A stretch of 7,610 bases of DNA from Bacillota bacterium (GCA_023458915.1 JAEWWM010000015.1:1-7610); one strand, 5' to 3'. Numbered from the stretch's first letter, positions 1 to 5,141 are shown. Translations and numbers: made by a program. The notes: generated by a model from the letters alone, not told the origin.

Positions 1-4
1 ATAC

Positions 5-922
5 TTATTTTTCTTTGTAATCATAATCACAAAAACCGTTGCCATTATAATCTCCCCAACGATCGAAATGCATTTTAAAAATAACTTTATCCGGATTAGT
101 GTTAAAATTAGTAGCCCATTTCACAAAATAAGAATAAGATTGTATATTATGCTTACACATGCTCATCATCAGGAACTCTTCTGAATCTGTGTCAACATGC
201 ATGCATTTTTCAAATTTAATATTTGGAAATTCTTTCTTAAGTTTATCTATTATACCGGTTGCTGTTTTTACAGAAAAATCATCATTTTCGTAAAAACATA
301 TCACTTTATTTGCGCCTGTTTTTTGATTTATATATTTAACAGCATTGCGATATTTTTCAAACGGCTCTACTCGTTTATTTTTTGTGTCTCCACAGCGGAT
401 ATGAAGGGATATACTGTTATCAAAATAATCACTCGGAACATTATATTTTTTTAAAATTTCTTTTTTCTTTTTATCTATATTCAAAAGCTTATAAATTTCA
501 TCTGCGTGTTCATTTGCATATGCCCAACTACGGTGAAATGTATTTCCGTAAACAACGCCCTCTTTGCCTTCTGGACTGACCGCATAAGTATAATCTATAT
601 ATTTTTTGCCCTTATTATTATCAGGCAATTCGCTAAATATAAAATCCGAATTTAAATTTTCATGTTCATCAGATTTTCCTGCAAAATTTCTTTTATTGAA
701 GGCTATATCATAATGAATTAGATCTGACATTGCGTTAAGCCTGTCCCCTATTCCTGCAACCAACGCAAATTCGGGAGACAAACAATATTCTTTTATATTT
801 TCTTTTGCGGGTTTTTCCACAGGCACAGAAGTTTTTTTATTTAATAACACAAACGCAGCTACAGCAACACCTATAATAAAAACCACACCTAAAACCGCTA
901 TTAAAATTTTCTTTTTATTCAC
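5..922 (-). CDS. membrane-anchored GT11-like (alpha-1,2-fucosyltransferase-type) protein
   Basis: The 305-residue protein starts with a lysine-rich tip and one hydrophobic segment at about residues 6-27, then a soluble domain. Three patches match the order of motifs in GT11 alpha-1,2-fucosyltransferases: a GIGDRLNAMSDL stretch (57-68) where the family has its glycine-rich N-terminal motif, HIRCGD (174-179, the HxRxGD motif that binds the GDP part of the donor), and a C-terminal block at 249-286 (LMMSMCKHNI, SYSYFVKW, PDKVIF) like the family's LMSxCKHxIxxxSSFSWW region. Identification rests on motifs only; donor and acceptor are unknown, and the SFSWW part is degraded. The start is GTG: an in-frame TGA lies directly before it, and AGAAAGG (935-941) sits 12 nt upstream, a rather long spacing. 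No strong promoter is visible, so it may be read from its own weak promoter or through the hairpin behind lysS. It has six cysteines. An anchored GT11-like domain is unusual because these enzymes are normally cytosolic. Confidence 0.65.
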   Translation of the reverse strand: MNKKKILIAVLGVVFIIGVAVAAFVLLNKKTSVPVEKPAKENIKEYCLSPEFALVAGIGDRLNAMSDLIHYDIAFNKRNFAGKSDEHENLNSDFIFSELPDNNKGKKYIDYTYAVSPEGKEGVVYGNTFHRSWAYANEHADEIYKLLNIDKKKKEILKKYNVPSDYFDNSISLHIRCGDTKNKRVEPFEKYRNAVKYINQKTGANKVICFYENDDFSVKTATGIIDKLKKEFPNIKFEKCMHVDTDSEEFLMMSMCKHNIQSYSYFVKWATNFNTNPDKVIFKMHFDRWGDYNGNGFCDYDYKEK

Positions 923-975
923 TCAAATATCATACCTTTCTATTTTAGTCGGTAATAATTTAAGGTAGATTTTAT

Positions 976-1006
976 GTTTCTCCTCCGCTATCAGTGGAGG
1001 GGAAAC
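976..1006 (-). terminator. 13-bp stem-loop after lysS, possible terminator or 3'-end element
   Basis: Arms at 976-988 (GTTTCTCCTCCGC on the plus strand) and 994-1006 (GTGGAGGGGAAAC) pair over 13 bp with two G-T wobbles around a five-base loop (989-993). It begins 41 nt after the lysS stop codon. No run of T follows it on either strand, so it is not a textbook intrinsic terminator; it may protect an mRNA 3' end or be a dispersed palindrome. A second palindrome (AAACAAG, 1003-1009, with CTTGTTT, 1012-1018) overlaps its right arm by four bases, so the two structures would exclude each other. Confidence 0.45.
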
Positions 1007-1047
1007 AAGAACTTGTTTATACAAATTTTACATTCTTTTATTTTACA

Positions 1048-2559
1048 CTAATCTCGCGGTTTCATTGTTGGGAAAAAAACAACATCGCGAATAGAAGGGC
1101 TATTAGTTAAAAGCATGGCGAGCCTATCTATTCCTATCCCAAGGCCTCCTGTTGGAGGCATGCCGTATTCGAGCGCAGTAATAAAGTCTTCATCAATCAT
1201 ATTCGCTTCGTCGTCACCTGCATCGCGAAGCTTCATTTGATGTTCAAAGCGCGCTCTTTGATCAATTGGATCATTAAGTTCGGAATAAGCGTTTGCAATT
1301 TCTCGCCTTGTAATAAAGAGCTCAAAACGTTCCACGAAATAAGGTTTATCAGACTTTCTCTTTGAAAGAAATGACACTTCGACCGGATAATCATAAATAA
1401 AAACGGGTTGAACGAGGTTTTCTTCAACTTTTTCTTCAAAAACTTTATTTAAAATTTCGCCCCATGAATCAGCCGCTTTACATTCTACACCTAAAGATTT
1501 AGCATATTCCAAAGCTTTTTCAGCATTACCGGCAAACTCAGAAAAGTCCATGCCAGTGTATTTTTTAACCGCGTCAACCATAGTTAATCGTTCAAAAGGC
1601 TTTGAAAGATCTATTTTTTCGCCTTGATACTCAATTTCTTCCGTACCCGCAGAAGCTAAAGCGCAACTGCGGATAAGATTTTCAGTAAGGCTCATCATTG
1701 ATTTATAATCCGCATAAGCTTCATAAATTTCAATACTTGTAAATTCGGGGTTATGGCGAGTGGACATACCCTCATTCCTAAAAAGACGCCCGAGTTCGTA
1801 GATTTTGTCCATGCCACCTACTATTAATTTTTTAAGGTAAAGTTCAGGAGCAATTCTTAAATACAAATCCATATCAAGCGTATTATGGTGAGTTACAAAT
1901 GGCCTTGCTGCTGCTCCCCCAGGAATAACGTTTAATATTGGAGTTTCAACTTCTATAAACCCTTGATTATCAAGGTAGTTTCTTATAGTTTTTATAATTT
2001 TGCTTCTTTTGATAAACGTATCTTTTATTTCCGGCGAAGATATCAAATCAAGATATCTTTGGCGGTATCTGGTGTCGGTGTCTTTAAGGCCGTGAAACTT
2101 TTCGGGAAGAGGTAAAAAAGACTTTGAAAGAAGAGTTATTTCTTTTACATGTACAGAAATTTCACCCCTGCGAGTTTTAAACACAAATCCTAATATTCCG
2201 ACAATGTCTCCTATGTCCCATGAAGAAGACATTTCCGTGTATTTTTCTTCTCCAACGTCATCTATCTTTACATAAACTTGTATTTTGCCGCTTGAATCAA
2301 GTACATCCATAAAAGATGCTTTGCCCATATCTCTCCAGCTTACAATTCTGCCGGCGATAGTAACATCTTTTCCTTCTAAATTTTCAAAATTTTCTTTTAT
2401 TTCTTCAGCGTAATTTTTTTGGTTAAAATTTGTTATTTCAAACGGATTTTTCTCATTTTCTTTTAAAAATGAAAATTTATCACGCCTTATTTTCATTATC
2501 TCATTTATATCGTCCTCATTTGGCAATGAGCTGTTTTCTAAATCAGTTTTGTTATCCAT
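1048..2559 (-). CDS. lysS: lysyl-tRNA synthetase, class II
   Basis: Joins lysine to tRNA-Lys with ATP in the cytoplasm. The 503-residue length is typical of bacterial class II LysRS. From the N-terminus: a charged helical lead, an OB-fold anticodon-binding domain (about 65-150), then the class II catalytic core with motif 1 around FIEVETPIL (201-209), motif 2 with RLFRNEGMSTRHNPEF (258-273), the NAYSELNDP segment (423-431) and motif 3 in GGLGIGIDRL (471-480). The ATG at 2559 is preferred: AAAAAGGA (2570-2577) lies 10 nt upstream and overlaps the greA stop, so the two genes are probably translationally coupled. A TTG at 2592 would extend the frame by 11 codons into greA but has no comparable site. 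Two positions differ from my memory of the family: VSFLSKRK where VSPLAKKK is usual, and TRREIANAYSEL where a glycine normally precedes this stretch. The active-site motifs look intact, so it should be functional. Confidence 0.97.
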   Translation of the reverse strand: MDNKTDLENSSLPNEDDINEIMKIRRDKFSFLKENEKNPFEITNFNQKNYAEEIKENFENLEGKDVTIAGRIVSWRDMGKASFMDVLDSSGKIQVYVKIDDVGEEKYTEMSSSWDIGDIVGILGFVFKTRRGEISVHVKEITLLSKSFLPLPEKFHGLKDTDTRYRQRYLDLISSPEIKDTFIKRSKIIKTIRNYLDNQGFIEVETPILNVIPGGAAARPFVTHHNTLDMDLYLRIAPELYLKKLIVGGMDKIYELGRLFRNEGMSTRHNPEFTSIEIYEAYADYKSMMSLTENLIRSCALASAGTEEIEYQGEKIDLSKPFERLTMVDAVKKYTGMDFSEFAGNAEKALEYAKSLGVECKAADSWGEILNKVFEEKVEENLVQPVFIYDYPVEVSFLSKRKSDKPYFVERFELFITRREIANAYSELNDPIDQRARFEHQMKLRDAGDDEANMIDEDFITALEYGMPPTGGLGIGIDRLAMLLTNSPSIRDVVFFPTMKPRD

Positions 2560-2569
2560 AAAAACTTTG

Positions 2570-2577
2570 TCCTTTTT
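2570..2577 (-). promoter_or_regulatory. lysS ribosome binding site overlapping the greA stop codon
   Basis: AAAAAGGA on the minus strand ends 10 nt before the ATG at 2559. It covers part of the greA TAA (2576-2578), so ribosomes finishing greA land on the lysS start. This site decides the lysS start in favour of the ATG over the upstream TTG at 2592. Confidence 0.75.
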
Positions 2578-3049
2578 ATTTATATATCTCAAGTATTTTG
2601 TACTTAACCAATCCGCCAGGAGTTTCTGCTGTAACGGTTTCTCCTTCTTTATGACCTAAAACAGCAGCTCCAACAGGGGATTCGTCAGAAATTCTTCCTT
2701 CACGCGGGTCAGCTTCACTGGAACCTACTATTCTGTAATCAGCCGTTTCTCCAAGCTTTAAATCTTTAACTTTAACTTTTGAGCCCACGTGAACAATATC
2801 CGTGCTAAGCTCACGTTCATCTATAATTTTAACGTTTTTGAGCATAGCTTCAATTTCAAGTATTCTCGATTCCATAAACGCTTGTTCATTTTTGGCTTCG
2901 TCATATTCGCTGTTTTCGGAAAGGTCTCCGAATGAAAGTGCTACTTTTATTTTTTCCGCTACTTCTTTCCTTCGAACGGTTTTTAAGTTTTCAAGTTCAT
3001 TTTCTAAGTTTTTTAACCCTTCTTCGGTTAAAATAACCTGCTTTGCCAA
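2576..3049 (-). CDS. greA: transcription elongation factor GreA
   Basis: GreA enters the secondary channel of RNA polymerase and stimulates cleavage of backtracked RNA. The protein has 157 residues, the normal family length. Residues 1-75 form the N-terminal coiled coil, whose tip carries the family signature ALSFGDLSENSEYDEAKNE with the conserved acidic D42 and E45 that act at the polymerase active site. Residues 80-157 form the FKBP-like C-terminal domain, including RISDESPVGAAVLGH and the closing YKILEI. The start is TTG: an in-frame TGA lies three codons upstream, leaving no ATG or GTG, and GGAG (3059-3062) sits 9 nt before the TTG. It is the first gene of a two-gene operon with lysS, 16 nt apart, an order common in Clostridia. 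Transcription probably starts from the TTGACA/TATAAT promoter at 3172-3201, giving a leader of about 115 nt. Confidence 0.97.
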   Translation of the reverse strand: MAKQVILTEEGLKNLENELENLKTVRRKEVAEKIKVALSFGDLSENSEYDEAKNEQAFMESRILEIEAMLKNVKIIDERELSTDIVHVGSKVKVKDLKLGETADYRIVGSSEADPREGRISDESPVGAAVLGHKEGETVTAETPGGLVKYKILEIYK

Positions 3050-3099
3050 AATAAATCACTCCGTTTTACTAATATTTTGTTTTAAAATATGTATTTTCC

Positions 3100-3130
3100 T
3101 TTCCACTGATTTATTTACCACCAGTGAAAA
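3100..3130 (-). other. weak stem-loop in the greA leader
   Basis: CACTG (3104-3108) pairs with CAGTG (3122-3126). After one C-A mismatch the stem continues with three T-A pairs (3100-3102 with 3128-3130). The loop is 13 nt. It lies inside the greA leader between the proposed start site and the ribosome binding site (3059-3062). It is short and may not fold stably. Confidence 0.25.
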
Positions 3131-3133
3131 ATA

Positions 3134-3139
3134 ATTATA
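3134..3139 (-). promoter_or_regulatory. second possible -10 box for greA-lysS
   Basis: A perfect TATAAT on the minus strand, but the hexamer 17 nt upstream (TAAAAT) is not a convincing -35 and there is no TGn extension. If used, transcription would start near 3127, inside the weak stem-loop of the leader. It may simply be chance in AT-rich DNA. Confidence 0.25.
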
Positions 3140-3171
3140 CACAAAAATTTAAACTGATTTTATCACATATA

Positions 3172-3201
3172 ATTATATGAAATTAAAAAGTCGTATGTCA
3201 A
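3172..3201 (-). promoter_or_regulatory. main greA-lysS promoter
   Basis: On the minus strand TTGACA (3196-3201) is followed after 18 nt by TATAAT (3172-3177); both hexamers are perfect sigma-A boxes. The expected start is near 3165, about 115 nt before the greA TTG. The -35 lies at the edge of a locally GC-richer stretch. Confidence 0.75.
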
Positions 3202-3250
3202 GAAAAATGCAGTTTCGGGAGTACCACTGAGTGCATGAGATGAAATGAGG
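3191..3250. other. GC-richer intergenic island of unknown origin
   Basis: In this 347-base gap between greA and the LiaF-like gene, about 60 bases have roughly 43% G+C (26 of 60 by hand count) while the DNA on both sides is plainly poorer in G+C. No convincing gene is in it: the longest plus-strand reading from ATG has 11 codons (3195-3230) and a poor ribosome binding site. It supplies the TTGACA -35 box of the greA promoter at its left edge. It could be the worn end of an insertion sequence, since such ends often carry an outward TTGACA, but I cannot name a family. Confidence 0.3.
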
Positions 3251-3326
3251 GTATAATAACAAAGTATATCATTTTATCATATAAAAAATCCTGATTAGAC
3301 ATAAAAACTAGGTCTTTCTAATTAAA

Positions 3327-3350
3327 ATTTATTGTGATATCATGATAAAT
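3327..3350 (+). promoter_or_regulatory. 24-bp imperfect palindrome over an extended -10 of the LiaF-like gene
   Basis: Outer arms ATTTAT (3327-3332) and ATAAAT (3345-3350) and a central self-complementary TGATATCA (3335-3342) share one axis; only the TG pairs between them break the symmetry, so 20 of 24 bases match. The centre contains TGATATCAT (3335-3343), a TGn-extended -10 with a 5/6 hexamer; 17 nt upstream TTTCTA (3315-3320) is a poor -35. Transcription would start near 3350, 47 nt before the gene. This is the usual layout for a repressor site covering a promoter, but the regulator is not known. Confidence 0.4.
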
Positions 3351-3396
3351 GAAAATTTGTCTCTAATAAATTATTTTTATAAAAGAGGTGTTATTA

Positions 3397-4065
3397 ATGC
3401 ATAGAACTATGTGGGGAATTTGTTTAATGTTGATTGGGGTTAGTTTACTGGGTAATTTTTTAGGAATATTTAATATGTTTTCTTTATTTGCAGGATGGTG
3501 GACTTTATTTATAATTGTGCCAGCTTTAATTGACTTATTTACTAAAGAAAACAAAACCGGAAGTCTTATTTTTTTGTCCGTGGGTATTACACTGCTTCTG
3601 CACCAACAACATTTGATAAACACAGGCATGATATGGAAGATATTACTATCAATGTTTATTATAATTTTAGGAATTAATGCAATATTTTTCAAAAATCACA
3701 ATTTTGAAATGAATACCCCTAAAGATATTAAAAATAAAACTGGAGTAGTTAGCTTTACTGCATTTTTTAGTGGTACAAATAGAGTTTATCGTAATGAAAA
3801 GTTTGAAGGTGCAGATATATCAGCTACTTTTGGTGGAATTAAATTAGATTTAAGTGAAGCAATCATAGAAAATGACGTTGTTATAACTGCTTCTTCAGTA
3901 TTTGGCGGATGCGAAATAACTGTACCTAAAAATATAAATGTAAAAATAATGGACAATAACAACATATTGGGTGGGGTAGATAATAAAACAGAGGGTTATA
4001 ATGAAGACTTCAATACTATTTATATAAAATCCAACACAATATTTGGCGGAATTGAAATAAAATAA
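3397..4065 (+). CDS. LiaF-like membrane protein (cell wall-active antibiotic response type)
   Basis: The 222-residue protein has four hydrophobic segments (about 5-25, 29-47, 55-70 and 78-98) and then a soluble C-terminal domain (115-222) built of short beta strands with recurring glycine turns: FFSG (123-126), TFGGIKLDL (144-152), VFGGCEI (168-174), ILGGV (190-194) and IFGGIEI (215-221). This layout matches the LiaF family, whose best-known member inhibits the LiaS sensor kinase that responds to cell-wall damage. No liaR or liaS gene lies beside it here, so the role as kinase inhibitor is not supported by context and I give no symbol. The ATG at 3397 is chosen because AGAGGTG (3384-3390) lies 6 nt upstream; an in-frame GTG at 3388 falls inside that site. 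The gene stands alone, diverging from greA and converging on tRNA-Asn, so it is probably monocistronic. Confidence 0.8.
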   Translation: MHRTMWGICLMLIGVSLLGNFLGIFNMFSLFAGWWTLFIIVPALIDLFTKENKTGSLIFLSVGITLLLHQQHLINTGMIWKILLSMFIIILGINAIFFKNHNFEMNTPKDIKNKTGVVSFTAFFSGTNRVYRNEKFEGADISATFGGIKLDLSEAIIENDVVITASSVFGGCEITVPKNINVKIMDNNNILGGVDNKTEGYNEDFNTIYIKSNTIFGGIEIK

Positions 4066-4133
4066 TTATCAACTTATTTAAGGTTCATAATGTTTTTGTT
4101 TTACTGTTTAATAACAACAATATAAAAAATAAA

Positions 4134-4157
4134 AAAATCTCACAATAATGAGATTTT
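4134..4157 (-). terminator. intrinsic terminator after tRNA-Asn
   Basis: A 9-bp stem (4149-4157 with 4134-4142, core TGAG/CTCA) closes a six-base loop (4143-4148). On the minus strand it runs straight into a T-rich tract (complement of 4122-4137). It starts 2 nt after the tRNA CCA end. On the plus strand only TTTTA follows, so it may also weakly stop the convergent LiaF-like transcript, for which I find no other terminator. Confidence 0.85.
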
Positions 4158-4159
4158 AG

Positions 4160-4235
4160 TGGCTCCTCAAGTTGGACTCGAACCAACGACCCTGCGGTTA
4201 ACAGCCGCATGCTCTACCAACTGAGCTATTGAGGA
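4160..4235 (-). tRNA. tRNA-Asn (anticodon GTT)
   Basis: A 76-nt cloverleaf with acceptor stem TCCTCAA pairing with TTGAGGA, a D arm with AGCTCAGTTGGTAGAGC, an anticodon stem TGCGG/CCGCA around the loop CTGTTAA (anticodon GTT, reads AAC and AAT), a T arm with GGTTCGAGTCC, discriminator G and an encoded CCA. No mismatch was seen in the stems. It has its own promoter upstream and a terminator directly after it. Confidence 0.98.
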
Positions 4236-4296
4236 ATATTAAATTCTATATCTACTACGCTTACTCAAATCAATATAAAAATAAACAGCGCCTATA

Positions 4297-4324
4297 ATTA
4301 TAAAAACTTTTCAAAAGAAGTCAA
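4297..4324 (-). promoter_or_regulatory. tRNA-Asn promoter
   Basis: TTGACT (4319-4324) and TATAAT (4297-4302) on the minus strand are 16 nt apart, slightly short but with boxes matching 5/6 and 6/6. The expected start is near 4290, giving a leader of about 55 nt before the tRNA 5' end at 4235. Confidence 0.7.
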
Positions 4325-4403
4325 GCTATTTTTTGGGAATGAAATGTCCAATTTAAAGAGAAAGTTAAAAAATACTCTCTTAGCGAATTTAGATTAAAAA
4401 TTC

Positions 4404-4478
4404 TGGTGACTCGTACGGGGTTCGAACCCGTGTTACCGGCGTGAGAGGCCAGTGTCTTAACCGCTTGACCAACGAGCC
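4404..4478 (-). tRNA. tRNA-Glu (anticodon CTC)
   Basis: A 75-nt cloverleaf: acceptor GGCTCGT pairs with ACGAGTC with one G-T pair, the anticodon stem CTGGC/GCCGG holds the loop CTCTCAC (anticodon CTC, reads GAG), the T arm contains GGTTCGAACCC, then discriminator A and an encoded CCA. This isoacceptor reads only GAG, so a separate TTC tRNA must serve GAA. No clear terminator follows: the two weak hairpins downstream (4385-4403 and 4356-4381) lack T tracts, so its transcript may run on through tRNA-Asn. Confidence 0.97.
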
Positions 4479-4505
4479 AGAATATAATAAATAATTCGTA
4501 ATTTT

Positions 4506-4534
4506 ATTATACTACAATTTCTTTAAAAAGTCAC
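4506..4534 (-). promoter_or_regulatory. tRNA-Glu promoter
   Basis: GTGACT (4529-4534, 4/6 match to TTGACA) and a perfect TATAAT (4506-4511) are 17 nt apart on the minus strand. The start would be near 4499, about 20 nt before the tRNA. The -35 lies within 10 nt of the stop codon of the regulator gene. Confidence 0.65.
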
Positions 4535-4536
4535 CA

Positions 4537-4953
4537 TTAATTTTTATTTTTGCTTCTATCATTTTTAAATTTTTGAGATATAAATTCTAGCGCAGCTTTT
4601 TGCGAATCATACGAAAGCAGCCGAAATGCCACAAGAATATCCTGCTCTTCTTTAGTAAGGTTATTAGAAATATGCATGCTTATTTTTTTTTCGTGTATAC
4701 TTTCGCTTATATAATTATACCCTTCTTTATCGCCTTGGCTATCCAAAAATCTATTTACATCTTCAAATTCCAAAATTTTGGTATAGTGAACACCAAATAT
4801 CTCCGAAAGGTGCATTATTGTTGGTATGTCGGGAGTTATTTTTCCGAGTTCATAATAAGAATAAGTAGACCGATCTATGCCTAATCTATCGGCCACCTCT
4901 TTTTGCGTATATTTCGACTGTTGTCTTAATTTTTTTATAGCTTGGGAAATAAT
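4537..4953 (-). CDS. XRE-family transcriptional regulator, probable AUU start
   Basis: Translated from 4953 the protein has 138 residues. Residues 5-60 form a Cro/C1-type helix-turn-helix: AIKKLRQQSKYTQKEVADRL (helices 1 and 2), DRSTYSYYELGK (27-38, recognition helix), PDIPTIMHLSEIFGVHYTKIL (helices 4 and 5). The C-terminal helix pair LTKEEQDILVAFRLLSYDSQ is like that of many clostridial XRE regulators. The odd point is the start. Between the in-frame TGA at 4960-4962 and the GTG at 4894-4896 there is no ATG, GTG or TTG. Starting at that GTG would remove helix 1 and half of helix 2 and leave no room for a ribosome binding site (AGAGG abuts the codon). ATT at 4951-4953 restores the whole fold, with GGGGTGA (4960-4966) 6 nt upstream and a strong promoter ending about 22 nt before it. 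Targets are unknown; autoregulation is likely from the promoter layout. Confidence 0.85.
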   Translation of the reverse strand: MISQAIKKLRQQSKYTQKEVADRLGIDRSTYSYYELGKITPDIPTIMHLSEIFGVHYTKILEFEDVNRFLDSQGDKEGYNYISESIHEKKISMHISNNLTKEEQDILVAFRLLSYDSQKAALEFISQKFKNDRSKNKN

Positions 4954-4959
4954 CTTAGT

Positions 4960-4966
4960 TCACCCC
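4960..4966 (-). promoter_or_regulatory. ribosome binding site that fixes the AUU start of the regulator
   Basis: GGGGTGA on the minus strand pairs through GGTGA with the anti-Shine-Dalgarno end of 16S rRNA and ends 6 nt before ATT 4953. Its TGA is also the in-frame stop that bounds the reading frame upstream, so initiation must lie between here and 4896. Confidence 0.6.
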
Positions 4967-5002
4967 GGTTTTTTTGAAATTATTATATAACCATAAAAAC
5001 CG
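4966..5002 (-). promoter_or_regulatory. inverted repeat bracketing the regulator's -10, candidate autoregulatory operator
   Basis: CGGTTTTT (4966-4973) and its exact complement AAAAACCG (4995-5002) are 21 nt apart; the -10 box (4982-4987) is at the centre. A protein bound to both arms would cover the spacer and start site. XRE regulators commonly bind such repeats in their own promoter. Confidence 0.4.
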
Positions 5003-5010
5003 TTTATCAA
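4982..5010 (-). promoter_or_regulatory. promoter of the XRE regulator
   Basis: TTGATA (5005-5010, 5/6) and TATAAT (4982-4987, 6/6) on the minus strand with the ideal 17-nt spacing. Transcription should begin near 4975, leaving a leader of about 22 nt that holds just the ribosome binding site before ATT 4953. Confidence 0.75.
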
Positions 5011-5014
5011 TAAA

Positions 5015-5050
5015 ATTACCCCTATTACCATTATTTACTATTTATTTACC
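5015..5050 (-). repeat. phased TTACC repeats upstream of the regulator's promoter
   Basis: On the plus strand TTACC occurs at 5016-5020, 5025-5029 and 5046-5050, with the variant TTACT at 5035-5039. Start-to-start distances are 9, 10 and 11 nt, about one turn of DNA, so all copies face the same side. The array ends 5 nt before the -35, where an activator or a cooperative regulator would bind. Confidence 0.4.
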
Positions 5051-5098
5051 ATAATTTGTTATTTATTTTTTGGTATTCAATTTGCAACAATTTGACTA

Positions 5099-5129
5099 TT
5101 TCCCTTCCTGCAATAAGGTGGGAAGGAAA
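5099..5129 (-). terminator. hairpin after the surface-protein gene, possible terminator or 3'-end element
   Basis: CCTTCCT (5103-5109) pairs with GGGAAGG (5120-5126) with one wobble, and after a bulged C (5102) the stem goes on with TTT/AAA (5099-5101 with 5127-5129); the loop is 10 nt. It begins about 46 nt after the stop at 5176. No T run follows on the minus strand. Its sequence resembles the hairpin at 976-1006. Confidence 0.4.
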
Positions 5130-5141
5130 ATTAAAATAATT

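Noticed and set aside
197..579. Plus-strand reading frames inside the glycosyltransferase-like gene
   Set aside because: Low-complexity Phe/Ile/Tyr-rich translations opposite a coherent protein; antisense shadows.
1048..2592. lysS starting at TTG 2592
   Set aside because: It overlaps greA by 17 nt, adds residues not typical of the family, and the ATG at 2559 has a well-placed AAAAAGGA.
3252..3257. Plus-strand TATAAT as promoter of the LiaF-like gene
   Set aside because: No -35-like hexamer 16-18 nt upstream and no TGn extension; it would also leave a leader of about 130 nt. The site at 3335-3343 fits better.
3363..3692. 109-codon minus-strand reading frame
   Set aside because: It lies opposite the LiaF-like gene, has no ribosome binding site and no recognisable protein pattern; it is a shadow of that gene.
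4160..4478. tRNA genes as attachment site of an integrated element
   Set aside because: No integrase gene and no duplicated tRNA 3' end were seen in the window; both tRNAs are intact with their own promoters.
4537..4896. Regulator gene starting at the GTG at 4896
   Set aside because: It would delete helix 1 and half of helix 2 of the helix-turn-helix, the ribosome binding site would touch the codon, and about 80 nt of leader would be left although the frame upstream encodes perfect XRE sequence.
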